Notes: generated by a model from the letters alone, not told the origin. Counted from the first letter of the stretch, positions 1-12,059 are shown. The stretch: 64,000 nucleotides of DNA from Erythroxylum novogranatense (GCA_029891385.1 CM057225.1:15738620-15802619); one strand, 5' to 3'. Translations and numbers: made by a program.

Positions 1-411
1 CCTGATTAATGCACGAAAGAACGTGTTGTTCTTGACAGATATTAAACATCTGACCTTCAATGCTCATCTTCAACCTAGCTACCTGACCGACGGCTTTGTA
101 GATAAGATCACACAGGTCGGTGTTCAACTCAAACGACATCGTAGGTAGCGAGATCCTGGCCTTTGGACTACCATTACTAGAAACCGACCAGCTCCCGATT
201 CCACTCAACGTCGACTTGGGTGAACCAGCCATGACCCACTTGGACTTCTAATATAAAAAAAGTTACTCTACCCTTATTACTCAACAAAGGCTCAATAGCA
301 AAAAGGTAGAGAGAAAAAAAGTAGTACCTCAGGTTTGACAACAAGTTGCTGAGTGAGGCAGCGAGTCAGCCCAGAGAGGAAGTCGTCGTTGTCGTCATCG
401 TCGCTCTCCAT
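1..411 (-). CDS. Captured 5' part of a conserved plant gene of unknown function (two exons, runs off left edge)
   Basis: Two exons read leftwards. Exon 1 (411-328) encodes 28 residues starting MESDDDDNDD and ends at a GT donor (327-326). A short intron ends with TTAG, and exon 2 runs from 247 to the window edge in phase 0, about 82 codons without a stop. The join gives KPE-KSKWVMAGSP followed by STLSGIGSW, SSNGSP and later YKAVGQVARLKM. These motifs resemble, from memory, an uncharacterised plant-specific family with an acidic N-terminus, a GSPxSTLSGIGSWS block and an AAGQVARLKM block; its function is not known to me. The fragment is in frame and intact where visible, yet lies inside the CACTA terminus at 819. 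It may be a transduplicated gene piece, or a genuine gene whose promoter received the element. Start chosen at the acidic ATG because the family begins there. Confidence 0.55.
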
Positions 412-649
412 TGACCCCACAACTGACTCAACCGGTGAGCTGAGAGCAAAAGAAGAGCAAAAACCTTGCATTGCTTTTTGCTTGCTGCAGAGAGAAGAAG
501 GCAAAGAGAAGAAACCAATTTTGGGTGGGAAGAAGGCAGAGAGAAGAAACCAACTGGTAGAAAATGAAGGTGCAAGAAGAAAATGTTAATTTTAAATAGC
601 CAACAATGATGTTTTATTTAACAACAACGTCCCTCCCGTTTCTATTTCG

Positions 650-819
650 TGACATTTTAATTAAAAATATCGTAAAAAGTGTTACAAATTTGCGACGTTT
701 TCATAAAATGTCATAAAAAATTTAAATTTTTTGTGACTTTTTTTAAACATCATAAAAAGTCTTTACATTTAGCAACATTTTATCAATAAAATGTTGCACA
801 TTGTGTTGTTTTTGTAGTG
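650..819. repeat. CACTA subterminal repeat region
   Basis: Short near-repeats in direct and inverted orientation: GTGACATTTT, GCGACGTTTT, AAAATGTCAT, GTGACTTTTT and AACATTTTATC/GATAAAATGTT-like pairs. They are dense next to the terminus and absent further inside, which is the usual arrangement of transposase-binding motifs in CACTA elements. Confidence 0.6.
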
Positions 820-2027
820 GCAGGGAGAGAGAGTTTTTAGAAAATTAAATCCTTATTATAGAATGTAACCTTTGGCTTACTAATTTGGGGTTATGTCATT
901 CAATTTTCAATATGATTTATGTTTAAACTTAAACACCCACTTATAGCCTATGGTTCTTTTATCATGAGGTAAATATGATAGTTTTCGTATATGATTGATC
1001 TCTAAAGCACTGGTTTATGTAGTCATGCTTTATGCTAATCCTTCATTTAAATTGTTTACTTATATGTTTTTGGTTCAATGGAAGGAGCATATTTTAAGCA
1101 TGGATATAATGAAAGAGAAATAAATATTGATAAGAAAACACATTTGACAGTAAATGAGGAGACAATAATGTGAAAGATCATATTAGAGTACATAATAATC
1201 TCTAAGATAAGATAGAGATCGAATAACTTTGGTGGATCTTCTATAAAAAGTGTTTGAAAAGAATTTTTTTATTGAGTAGATTGCTTCTCTTCAGTTGCAT
1301 TAATGGGAAGAGTTTGATGTTGGATGTCATCATCTATGATCACAGAAGCTAGTAGTAAAGTTATAGAAAAAGGTTCACAACTTAAATTTCAAAATATAGA
1401 AAAACGTTCTCATATAATACAACATTTCTATAAATAAGAAATTTATAATAATTCAAACGATATATGTTCCTTTGATTCCTAACTTGAAATAAAGAAAGAT
1501 GCATTTTCAACTTTTGGATTGAACTTGGTATGTGGTAGCTAAAGTGGATCTAAAACATAAATATAGAAAAAAAATTAAGCATTAAGAAAAAAAAGATTTT
1601 GATTAAAGAGTAGCGCATATGTATTGCTTGATTTAATAATGAAAAAGGTAATACATGTATTATCCAATCTCCATAAGCAAGACATTTTTTTCATAAGCTA
1701 ATTGATAAGTTGCTTTGTAATTTGAGCCCTTTCGACATTTAAAATATTTTGATGCTTTCTTTCTACAATCTCATTTTGCTTAAGAGCTTCCATACATGAA
1801 AGGGTGAAAAAATTCATTTAAAATATAGTGAAATATTATTTTGAAGATAGATAAAATGAAATATAATGTATGTGCTCTACCTAACACAAATAATGAGATG
1901 TATTATCTTGTTGCTTATTATTAGAGATGAGGGTATAATTGGTATTATAAAATTATTGAGGGTATACTAGATAGTATATATTTATCATTTTATATTCCAT
2001 CATAATCCCCTAAATTAGAGGTAATTC
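820..2027. other. AT-rich sequence with no recognisable gene
   Basis: No open frame of useful length and no conserved protein motif was seen on either strand. The tone of the sequence suggests decayed transposon DNA, but I could not assign it. Confidence 0.5.
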
Positions 2028-2744
2028 ATTTTTTTGATAATTCAGTAGATTTTATACAAAAATAGAGTTATGTACAACGATAGAATACAAGTAACTCCAG
2101 GACTTTTCTTTTGCTCACCTATAGGGTGGGGGTGTAAAGGAACAAATTCCTTTACTAAACAAAGCTCCAAAAGAACCCAGGAACTCCATCACTTCTAGCT
2201 CACAATCTATCTAGGTTTAACACTCTAACACTCTCCGAACAACTGCCTCAGCTAATAAACTTATTTAATCTCAGCAAAGCAAACCACAGTACAAACTTAC
2301 TATTTATTTAATCTCAGCAAAGCAAACCACAGTACAAACTTACTATTTAATCACATCAAGGCAGAAACTCCAAGCCACTCAAAGATTAACACAGACATAA
2401 AATCTTAGACATTATACCATAGCTGCAGATTAGGACATGTCATTAACTGATTCTCTCCTCTTGGTACAGTGATATATGAAGAAAGTTAGAAATTTAGGAA
2501 GTTGTCCTTCGTCTGCTACCAATTGTACACACACTTGACCGAACCAAGTGCATTCCTATGGTGGCAAACCTACAAAGAAAAAATTAGTAAAATAGGCACT
2601 CATTTAATTACCTCATCTCTATGTTTGGGTTTGATGTTCCTTAATTTGGGAGATTACGCCGAGACACACACTCTCCATATCGTTGGCTTCATCTTTAAAG
2701 GCTTTAGCATTCCTTTCAGACCAAATGAGGTCATTCATTTTTAA
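2028..2744 (-). mobile_element. 5'-truncated LINE (L1-type) 3' end
   Basis: Read on the minus strand, 2740-2640 encodes DLIWSERNAKAF, resembling the W-x-ERNxRxF motif in the zinc-finger-like C-terminal domain (zf-RVT) of plant L1-type reverse transcriptases. The following few hundred bases have stops and end in a short A-run near 2029-2035 on the minus strand, as expected for a LINE 3' tail. A near-identical 16-bp sequence, gaggt[a/c]attcattttt, occurs at both borders (about 2019 and 2725) and could be the target duplication. Only the extreme 3' part is present, which is typical of incomplete target-primed reverse transcription. Confidence 0.5.
2262..2346. repeat. Two-copy tandem repeat, 43-bp period
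   Basis: The segment beginning TATTTAATCTCAGCAAAGC occurs at 2262 and again at 2305, the two copies being essentially identical. It lies within the LINE tail and looks like a recent local duplication. Confidence 0.85.
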
Positions 2745-4199
2745 TGTTTAAGATGGAATAAGATGTAATGTGAAACCCTCCCCTTCTATCATATTCCATT
2801 TCATTATATTATAAACTCTCTTTCAAACAATGTAATAATATTACATTTCATTACTAACCGCCCTATCAAACATAGCCTTAGAGGGGATCCCTTCGATGTA
2901 GTAACATGAATTTTGCTCATGCTTGGATAGATCCTGTAATCACAGTCGCTCATGATCATCCTTACGAAATGTCACAATTTCACCATCAAGACTAATATGG
3001 GATCTCAGGGATTGCATTCGGATTCTCATGTTTCCACATTTCAACTCGAATATAAAGCGAACATGAGGAGCATGATGACGTTCATAATAGACCATCCTCT
3101 ACTTCCTCTAATGCTCGCCATTGATTGTACCAAATACTATAAATCTCATCTCTTACATGTGCTCTCCTTAGGACTCGCTTCTCAAGTTCATTTCTTTTTC
3201 TGTTCTTTCTATTTCTTGCTCATGTTTACACATTGTCTTTGGAATAATTTCTTTTGTAGAACAAGTTGATATTTTGTCAAATGCTTTTCTTGGAACTACA
3301 AAGGTGGATAGAAGCCAGTTTGGAGGTGATGTCTTGTTCACTTTTGGATGCAATTCAATGGCTAATAAAGCGGGAGGGGAGAGATCCATGTGGATATTTT
3401 TAGGCTTTTCATTTCGAGTTTGTTTAGCTATATGCAATAGAACTAAGTTTCGGTCTCATGTTATTTTGATATTGAAGATTGTGGAGGCAAAGATTTATAA
3501 TTAATGTAAAATTAGAGAAAATCTCTTCCTTTAAATTATTTACCATATATATGCCATTTACTGAACGATCTTGCTAACATAATATGTCATATTAATACTG
3601 TTAATTATAGAATTAATGACATATTATTATTGTTATAACTTATAAATTAAAAGTTTGGTTATTTTATTATTCTTTTAATATTATAAAATTAAATAAAATT
3701 AAATATTTTTATTATAATTTACACATGAACGTGTATTTGAAAAGATAAAACTTTCTTATTAAAGAATTAGTTTAGAAAAACCTTTGTAGTTATATTACAA
3801 GAGCTAGAGAAAACTACGTAGTTACATATTGTTTTTAACAGTAACTAACTAACTAAAGTCTACTAAGTGAAAGTCATAAGGCTAATAATGGACAATTTCT
3901 TGTCAGATTTATAAATTCCAAAAGAATTTTTAAGTGACTGAATGGTGAGTTTAAGCTTGGAAGTTGGATGTGCTGTTTTCAAAGGGAAAAGACGCGCTTG
4001 CTCTTTCATAGTAAACAGTACAGAAAATTTACGTTGTCGACCGGAAAATCTTCACGAATACGCCTGTGCAATCGGACAAGGTTCATAAATGCGGCTAGTG
4101 TCTTAACAACTACATTTAATGAATCTCAAAAGACGGTGCCGTCTGATCCTCGTAATTAGGAAAATTAACTTGGTGCTAGGTGCCAAGTAGAATAGGAAA
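2745..4199. other. Intergenic, possibly a MITE-like remnant at 2750-2880
   Basis: The stretch around 2750-2880 has poorly matched inverted ends (GGAATAAGATGTAATGTGA versus ATGTAATAATATTACATT) typical of small non-autonomous DNA elements, but borders are unclear. From 2880 to 3500 short open frames exist on both strands without any recognisable domain. The rest is AT-rich. Confidence 0.35.
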
Positions 4200-5724
4200 T
4201 AAGAGAAGTGTAGAATTAAGCGCCGACAGTTCTTTGTCCGAGACTCTGAGCAGTCACACGTAAGACTGGGACATGCTTTGTCTCTGTCTAGCAGAGTGTG
4301 AGAGTGAGACTGGCTCCAAAACAGGAACCTTTTGCCTTGAGAGCGAGACGGAGAGATAGAGAAACAACATTCAGATCAGACCTCATCCGCTCAGTCGCTT
4401 ACTGTTCTCCTTTCTTCTATTTTTGGCCAAGTGGTTGCATATCTGTGCTCTCTTGCTAGCCATTTCTTTGGAGAACAACGTTGTTATCGCATAGCCCACT
4501 TCATTAAAAACCTTGTTACACACGTATAACTTATCAATTATAAAGAACGATCCTTTCTTTCTATGTTTAGATTGTTCATTCATTGTTATAGGATCTGCAG
4601 TCAGCTTTCTCCAAGGTACTGTCCCAGTCAAACCCTTCTCCTTTTGGTTCCTCTTTTTCCGCTTGATTTGTATGCGTCTTTCTTCGTTTGTTTGGTGCTG
4701 TGTTGGATGCTTCGCTTCTATTGTTTTATGGGTTCATTTTCGTGTTTATACTTGATGCCTTGAGCAAATGATAAGGTTACTGATTTGGGTATCATCATAT
4801 TTGCATTCCCTTCATTGCTATCGTTGTGGGGTTTCGTAGTTTGAATTTAGTGGCCTGTTCTCTTGTCCGAGAAAAGGCTGTAGGTATTGGCTCTTTTGTT
4901 CCCTATTTAGATTTTTGGACAAGCTTACTGGGACTAGGTTTGGTTTCTCTGCTTGGAGTTAACAGCTTTGTCCGTTTCAATGGCTACAGTTGGGATTTCG
5001 TCTACCTTCCTTTTAGTTAGTCCAGCTCCTAAATGTTTCTCATTTTTGGTACCTGTCGATATAGAAGATGGACGACCTCCTTCTATAAACGGTAACTATA
5101 ACCTCCTCATTTTCGGTAAGTGATTTGATAGAGGATGGCTTTAGTAGTTGAAGATGCTTCGTTGCATAAGCCCAGCAGAATATTCCGAGAGCTGATAACT
5201 CTCAGATAGCATATATGCATTTTACCAAGTCAGGTGTAACTCTTAGAGAGACATATTTTGGAGTAATAATCTTATCTTCTCTGGTATTCCGTTGTCACCA
5301 ACAGACTGGAAAAAGAAACTAAAACACTTGTTTTCTATTGGGTCATAAATGAGACCTGACGACCCTGTCCCACTAGAAGAAATTCTGAAGGAAGTGGCAT
5401 TAACAATCCACGGTAAATTTTAGAAAGACCAGGTTTAGAGGGGAGCAGAATATAGTAGACTCCAAGATTGAACATCTCGCTATCTATTCACAACAACTCA
5501 GTAGAGGCCAGAGGGCAACATCCTGTTTCCTGAATGCAATTCTTGTGCCTATAATTGTGTATGAGCTTGTTTTACAATTCAGTAACTTCTTCCTGAACTT
5601 AAAATTGTTTACCAAAGATTGTCTCTGCATTACAGTGCTAACATTCAATTTTCGTTGATCTGCTTCTGTTTATGTATTCCACCTTCAGATTGAAATAATC
5701 GATTGCTGCTCATGCTTGAAGTAG
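4200..5724 (+). other. Promoter-proximal region and intron-containing 5' leader of the acidic membrane-protein gene
   Basis: The segment 4200-4640 is less AT-rich than its surroundings and rich in CT/GA leader-like sequence, with no long frame. A strong donor CG|GTAAGTG lies at 5115/5116 and a matching acceptor, pyrimidine-rich and ending CCTTCAG, at 5689. An intron of about 570 bp in the leader, 36 bases before the first ATG at 5725, is therefore likely. Another possible donor is CCAAG|GTACTG near 4615. Transcription start not determined. Confidence 0.45.
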
Positions 5725-6240
5725 ATGTACTCTTCTAGGGAGCCTACCATGTTGAAGACATCACCTAGTAGAAATCAGAGGTCAAAAGGCCTTAAGGTGA
5801 AGCATGTTCTTCAAATATTTGTATTGCTTGCAACTTCTCTATGGCTAGTGAACCAACTTAAGCACTCTTATGATAAGAAGGAGGGATTTAAAGACAGCTC
5901 TGAAAAGATACCAGAGGAAGTGCGAAATGAGCATGAAATCTTAAAACTTGGAAGGAAAGGCCTACATACTCGAGAAGAAATGGCCTCGAATTTTGAAAGT
6001 CAAGGGGAAAATGAAGAATTGGAAGAAGAAACTGAAGATATTAAATCTGAAGAAACTGAAAACGAGGGAAGAGGAGGTGGAGATGATGAAATTGATGGGC
6101 ATGACCAAGCAGAGGAAGAAGAACCTGAGGAAGTGGAGGATCTCACCGACGTAGATGACAGGGAGAGGGATATGAATACGGAGAAAGTGAATATTCGTAA
6201 TACCAACTTCGGGCAAGATAATACAAGCCGCAGCACATAG
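5725..6240 (+). CDS. Small acidic single-pass membrane protein, conserved plant family of unknown function
   Basis: The frame encodes 171 residues. After a basic segment (SPSRNQRSKGLKVKH) comes one hydrophobic stretch, LQIFVLLATSLWLVNQ (about residues 29-44), then a long hydrophilic tail dominated by Glu and Asp (residues 90-150). A positively charged N-terminus before a single anchor predicts a type II membrane protein with the acidic tail on the lumenal or outer side. The pattern S-P-x-RNQRSKG-x-KVKH...EILKLGRKGLH resembles a glutamate-rich plant family I recognise but whose role is not known. Relatives usually begin near the second Met (MLKTSP, 5749), so translation may start there, giving 163 residues. 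The C-terminus seems shorter than in relatives as I recall them, so truncation by the TAG at 6238 is possible. A leader intron ends at 5689. No frame damage is visible inside. Confidence 0.75.
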   Translation: MYSSREPTMLKTSPSRNQRSKGLKVKHVLQIFVLLATSLWLVNQLKHSYDKKEGFKDSSEKIPEEVRNEHEILKLGRKGLHTREEMASNFESQGENEELEEETEDIKSEETENEGRGGGDDEIDGHDQAEEEEPEEVEDLTDVDDRERDMNTEKVNIRNTNFGQDNTSRST

Positions 6241-6369
6241 GAGGCCAGTGTTTAAATGATTAATTCAGGCTCGAAGAAATGAAGGAAAATGAATGAAGAG
6301 GGTGTTAGTTTATTCGATGGAGTCAATCACTTGATGTAATTTGATGTATGATATTAATATTAATGAAAA

Positions 6370-7530
6370 GACATTTTTTATTTTTGTATATGAAGTTAAT
6401 TATATTTAATGTTTTAAATTTTAATATTAAAGATAAAATTTTAGAATAATTAGTGTCTAATTGAAATTAGGATGAAATCATAATTATGAGATTTTACTTA
6501 CATTTATACATTGTTTCTAAATATTTCTAATTATAATTTGATCAAGACGAGATATTATTGAAACGGTAAAATTAGTACACATTATATTTCTTTTTTACGA
6601 AGAAACCAATTAATCTCATAAATTAAAATATGAAGATAGTTAAACTAATGTGTGGGTACTTATTAGAGAATAAGTCGTTAAATCGACTGTAAGAATCTCA
6701 AATGGAATATTACGTATATGTCTATGAATTTTCTCATGATTGATCCTTAGATTTGAAATTATCAAGATATCTCGTATGAAAATTGTTGTATTTTGATGCT
6801 ATTTATAAACTATCCTAAGATAACTCAGTTGGTAATACTTGAAAGCAATATGAACCTTACGGTGATAGTTGAGTAAGTCAATAAATAATTCGTTACTTTA
6901 AAGTAATTAGAGAGAATGTTTTATTGTTCTTAATTAGTAATGCTTTATGAATTCTTTAGCCAAAGTAAATTGACATTTGAAAAAGTATTTTCAAATATCA
7001 ATTATTATTTAGCAAGAACGAATAAGATTAGATGAAAAGAGTAGACACTGTATCTATACTTTGTCCAATTGGATTATTTGATGATAAAATGATTAAAATA
7101 GTATATCATAACCATATATGGACATGTTAAGTCAAATTATTTTGACAATCATGATATTTGAGTGGTCATGATATATTGCTAGACATCAATTGTGATTTTT
7201 ATTATAAATTATTTAATTGAATAATTAAAGATAAATTAAAAGGAGTTTTATTTGATTTTGATTGTGAATTATAATTATAATTTATAGTCAATGTTAATAT
7301 ATTAAAAACTTAATGCGTCACATATTAAAGAGCATCTTGTGAAGAAAATTAATTTAAATTAAATTAGACCTAATTATAAAGTTTGATAAACTTTAGGGAT
7401 CAACTATTAGATATTTGATTTTATTAAAATTAAATTAATTATAATTAAAGTATAATTTTAATTATAATTAAGAAATTTAATTTTAATAAAAATTCTAAAA
7501 CTCTGATGCTTTTTCTACAAATAGGAATAA
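6370..7530. mobile_element. Possible degenerate LTR (copia-like)
   Basis: Very AT-rich with no coding content. The order of features, a GATGAAATCATAATTATGAG motif early, many TAATTA runs and a short CTACAAATAGG TATA-like motif near the right end (7516-7530), is similar in character to plant Ty1/copia LTRs. The early motif also resembles one inside the 815-bp tandem units at 32388-36001. No paired LTR or target duplication was found, so this is tentative. Confidence 0.25.
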
Positions 7531-8825
7531 GTATTAGAGAGGTAACACTCTTGTTTTATTTAAGCTACTTTGTAAATACCGTTAAAATCTGGAAAAGTGT
7601 GTTTGACACAAAGAAAGGCTTCCCAAAGATTTTAACCGGGATTACGCGTTCTGGAAAGTTTTTCAATTCATGTCTGCCTATATGCATGTCATCCAGTTCC
7701 AGACAAAGACGTGAGAGGACCCAAACCCGACCTTATCTTTTCTCCAAGGGGCCTAGGCTCGTTTGGACAGAAGCCTGCCTCCACATGTAATCTCCAGTCT
7801 CGGGTTTGAGTGCTGAAGGCGGGAAAAAAGGTGAATGAGACACGCAGAGATTCGTCACTCGTAGGAACAGAAGACGTTGAAGCGTAAACTGTTATAAAGC
7901 TTTTGAATTTTCTTTCCGGTAATTCCAGAGCGGTACAAAATGAAAATCAAGTACAGCGTTCCATTAAATATAGCTGAGCAGAATGAACCAAGCTTGCGCT
8001 TGTGTACAAGCCGAATAGTTTCAAAAGATGGCAATCAGAACATGAATTATACGTAACATCAATGGAAGGTAATCAGAACATCGATTACAGCTATTATTCA
8101 ATCACGATGAGAGAAATTAATTATTTTAATACGTAATCATTTAGTAAATATCTTATTCAGTTTTAAAAATAATTTGAATTGAAAGTAAAACCTAAAATTA
8201 GGGTAGTTGTCTAGATTTAGAATATTAAATTAATTACAATTTAATAAATTTAGGTAAATATTAAAATTTAAAATATTTGATTGTTGATATTATCTCGATT
8301 TTATATTGTATATATGCTTATCTTTATTTGTTATAATCAAGTCATTATTATAATATTTTAAGATATTGAACTCATAGTTTTGACTCGTGTATTTCTCTTT
8401 CTTTTCTTATAATTATCCAAACGTTTCTTTTAGCACTTTTAAGAAAAAATCATATCATTATTTAAAACACCTAGTAATCTTCTTGGTATCATTAATATTT
8501 CAATCATAAAAAATTAATTATTACCAAGTTCATCATTTGGAGCCTTTAAATTTGAAGGCTATTAAAAGAATATGATCTCTATGGAATTTTAAATAGTTCC
8601 ATCTTTGTCATATTCTAACCCGACTCCAAATTTAACATACTTGTGGAAACAATAAAATTGTCTTCTTTTTAGTACATTCCTTAGTGCTCTCTTGTCAAAA
8701 GTTCTAAAACAACCTTTGAGTATATGCAATTTATCAAGAATTGGGTCGACAAACTTGCTCTCTTTAGGAATTCTTGATGATCTTATTGTCAAATAAAAGG
8801 CTTTGTCAACACAATTAATACTTGT
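7531..8825. other. Intergenic; nothing recognised
   Basis: A moderately GC-rich patch (7620-7850) contains an open frame on the plus strand without recognisable domains; the remainder is AT-rich. No RNA gene or transposon terminus was identified. Confidence 0.4.
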
Positions 8826-8907
8826 GAAAAACCTCTTATTACAAGAAAATAACGAATTAGCAACGCAAAATTAATAATGGAAAACAAAAATTTGCAAATC
8901 ATCGATA

Positions 8908-9095
8908 GATTTTATTATTCCGCCGAAAAAGTTGATGGGAAAAATTTCGTTTAGCAGCAGTAGTAATATATGCGCTAAATACAGGAGGAAATTGTTAACG
9001 TTTAAACACACCTAACGGATTTTATTATTCCCTCAGAAAAGTTGACAGGAAAAATTTCGTTTAGTGACGATAGTAATATTTGTCACTAAATAAGG
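8908..9095. repeat. Two direct repeats of about 78 bp, about 109 bp apart
   Basis: The blocks beginning GATTTTATTATTCC at 8908 and 9017 align along their length (GAAAAGTTGA, GGAAAAATTTCGTTTAG, AGTAATAT, CTAAATA), with scattered differences. They sit just inside the putative CACTA left terminus and so are candidates for its subterminal repeats. Confidence 0.65.
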
Positions 9096-9199
9096 GGAAA
9101 TCAATTTGCGACGAAAAAACTACCCTTAGTAAATAAGGCGGGATTTGTTGGCAGAATCCCAAGTTTTGAACTTGCCAACAGAATATTTTTGTTGGTAAT

Positions 9200-10330
9200 T
9201 TTTAAACCTACACATCATTGTCTTCTTCCGCTTGAACGTTATTAACTTAAACTCCTCCGATGATTTCTAGTCTATTGTTCATCGTGTGTGGTCAACGTTG
9301 TCATCTTCTCGTTATTGTTATTATTATTATTATTTGTTAACTTTTTTACTAATACAAATCATTCGTTTTAAAATAATCAATGAATTATATATTTCCAATC
9401 ATATTATACTACAGGGGTGCTTTAGTCATTAACACTATTTTTTATGTTCTGCCAACTGCAACCAAACATATTTCTGTCATCGACATGAACACAGTTTTAT
9501 CTGTTTTGTTCATCACAACCAAACACCTCTCTGTCTCCAATTTTTGTTCTATTATGTCTCTAAATTTTTGCTTCGTTCCATATCAACATATGGATCACAG
9601 TAACCATACGCAGCGTAAAGGATTAGGGAGACTGGTTCTTTTGAAAAATTCATCAATTCTACATGTCTAGACATTCACGTATGCATTATTATCCAGTTTT
9701 GGTTTGTTTAACGGTTTTCTAATATGACATTATCTAAGTTCTATACTGAATGTGTTTTAGATAAACCGGTTCGTAATAGTAGTTCATCTAGAGAGTTAGT
9801 CTTTCATACTAAATCTAGCGACTCATTCACTGTATCCTTTACAAGTTTAGCTATAACGGAAACATTGTTGCAAGAAGGTGTTAAAAACCGTACATCTGAG
9901 AAAAGAAGTATCACTGTGTTAATTGGTGTGTTTAAACATGTTAGGACCCTTTTCAAGAATCCAGACATCGGTGATTCATTTACCTTTACCGACTCTCATA
10001 TCACATGGAATCCAAGAAAATAATTATATCATTTTAATTTATTGATGCAATATACTAGACTCAGCTTTAAAGTTAATTTATTGTTGTATCTGTAAGAATT
10101 TGTCAAACAATCTCCCTATTAGTTAGAGGTCAACCTACGTCCTATTGAGTGTGTCCTGTTATTGTTCTTGTTCTATGACTTTATCAATTGTTAACCTTCT
10201 ATTTCGTTGTTTGTACTTGAATATGATATTCAACAAATTGCCTTATTTCCTTTTCCACATATTGCGTACAATATTTAATTCAAATTCTTATATTTATAAA
10301 AAATTCAATAAAGAATGAATTTCAGGTAGA
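9200..10330. other. Element interior without recognised genes
   Basis: Two plus-strand frames (9380-9670 and 9724-10023; 96 and 99 residues) are open but show no motif I can name. They may be relics of the CACTA coding region, since Transposase_24-like sequence follows from 10340. Confidence 0.35.
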
Positions 10331-10339
10331 AATATAGGA

Positions 10340-10833
10340 CCAAAAAGACAACGTGAGGTAATGCGGCCCAGGTTCAAACACATGTTTGGAGGTATTTACT
10401 GTGAAGGTGGACTATCATAGTTTGCAGCTGGCACTGAATCACCTCCTCTCCCTCCTGGGCTTACAGTTGAAGATGAGGCATCGCCTGTTGTTTGTGATGC
10501 TACACTATTCTTAGCTCATACATCATCCACTATCCCTTTATTGGATGGACGAGACGACCGCTAGCTTGGAGCTGAGGACCTGATGGAAGAAAGTCCATAA
10601 TAATTGTCAATAATCTGTAAGTAAAATCACATTAAACACTATATGTTTTTAATTAAGTTATAGATTTATCAGTTTTTTCATGGTATAAAATTACTTATTA
10701 TAATAGGTTGATTCCATCTGGACTGTGTTTTAAAAATATGACATCTAAATTTAAGGAAATGATTGATCTTGAGAGTTATGTGTGGAAGAATATCTCTTAG
10801 GCCATAAAGGGATTTTACTTTCGGGAGTTTAAG
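10340..10833 (+). pseudogene. Transposase_24-like (CACTA second protein), upstream piece
   Basis: Broken plus-strand reading. The segment 10705-10833 gives IPSGLCFKN followed by KFKEMIDLESYVWKNIS, a stop, then AIKGFYFREFK, resembling the W-x-x-(I/V)...F...F pattern near the start of the Transposase_24 domain. The proline- and serine-rich stretch before it (10400-10560) contains several stops. After AAG (10833) an intron donor GTACAA follows; the chromovirus insertion at 10897 lies in this intron. Continuation is at 20900. Confidence 0.5.
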
Positions 10834-10891
10834 GTACAATAAAATTTTAATTTCTTTTTATATTAATTTGTATAAATTAATTAGATAAATA

Positions 10892-10896
10892 TTATT
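10892..10896. repeat. Target-site duplication, left copy (TTATT)
   Basis: TTATT immediately before the TG of the left LTR is repeated exactly at 20818-20822 after the CA of the right LTR. Five bases is the normal duplication length for plant LTR retrotransposons. Confidence 0.92.
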
Positions 10897-11424
10897 TGTA
10901 ACATCCCGTCACCGATGGGATGTGTACAGTTCATTGCATACGTATTTGGCACGAGCATGCATTATAGAATTTGTGTATAATTGGCATTTGTACGTACATA
11001 CATGTATGACATATTTCCGACTTAATTTGGATAATTTGAATTTGGATATGATTAGGTCATGTGTGAGAATTTGGTCAAAATAGGCTCTATGATTGAATTT
11101 GAATTGGAAATGAAAGTTAGGAAATTGAGTTATGAAATTGGAGTATATGATAATGAGTTTTCTTTTTTTTGAGGATTTATAAGAATTTTTCTAAAATTTT
11201 CGGAGCAATAGGCCCGGACCGGAAAAATTGATCGATAACTGGTTAATTGAATTTTCGGTTCCAAAATTGATTATCCAATGGCTCGGACAGGTTAGAAATT
11301 TGATTTGAGGAATTATGGTTTAGCCATTGGAATTCGGGAGAAATTAGAATTTAAAATTTGGACTGAGGTTGTTCGGATTGGTCTAGTGGCAATTCCATTT
11401 GCCAAACAATGCCTTAGTATTTGG

Positions 11425-11432
11425 ATATAAAA
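11425..11432 (+). promoter_or_regulatory. TATA box of the chromovirus LTR promoter
   Basis: GGATATAAAACC is present at the same place in both LTRs (right copy 18706-18713). It precedes a pyrimidine-rich leader (TCCTTCCTCCTTC), as in plant LTR promoters. Functional use is inferred. Confidence 0.6.
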
Positions 11433-12059
11433 CCTAAACTCTTTGAAAATCCTTCCACGATGTTTCTCCTTCCTCCTTCATCGTGGATTTTGCTTGGAAT
11501 TTCCTCTTGATTCCTTCCTACCATTAGCTCCTTCCTTTGTCACTGATTTATCCCCTTGAATTGATGATTGAAGAAGAAATGAAGATGGGTTTTGCTGTTG
11601 GTGTTGCCGTGGATGTCGATGAGTTGGTTTTGGTGTGATCCTTGAAGATTTGAGGTTTTTAATCAAGTAAGTTGCTTCTTTCTTGCCCTGGATAGATAGA
11701 TTTATTGATTAATTGAGTTACATAGATGATTTAGTTTGAATATTGGAGGATTTGAAAGTTAGGGTTTCCGATGATGTTTTTCGTTGATTTAATGTTGGAA
11801 TTTTAGGGATATTGATTTTTTGATGAAATAGAAGCTAAAGATTAGTTGTATGTTGTGTATGGAATTATTTAGGAGTGATTTGTGAGGAGAAAACCTGAAT
11901 TTGGTGGTGATTGCTGTCGAGAATCTGAGATTTTCTGGGTTTTTTGGGCGTGTTTATGGTCGCACGCCGCGACGCTATGAAGAACACGCCTTGCGAAAGC
12001 AGGATTACTCGCTTCGACTCGACGTCTGCAGAAAAGCGCTTGTGGCGAGGAGGAAAAGC

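Larger units (their letters stand above)
1..819. mobile_element. CACTA (En/Spm-type) DNA transposon, right end; left end outside window
   Basis: Read on the minus strand, the sequence ending at 819 begins CACTACAAAAACAACACAAT, the standard CACTA terminus, facing leftwards. The element therefore lies to the left of 819. Inside it (about 650-800) short motifs recur, of the type gcgacgtttt, gtgacttttt and agcaacattt, in both orientations, as expected for the subterminal transposase-binding repeats of this superfamily. The 3-bp target duplication on this side would be GCA (820-822). The other terminus and any transposase are not in the window. Confidence 0.75.

Noticed and set aside
5948..6236. 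Alternative frames over the acidic membrane-protein gene
   Set aside because: They arise from the GA-rich Glu/Asp codons of the true frame.
11478..11666. 62-residue minus-strand frame, present identically at 18759-18947
   Set aside because: It is the same LTR leader in both LTRs, antisense to the element, with no domain.
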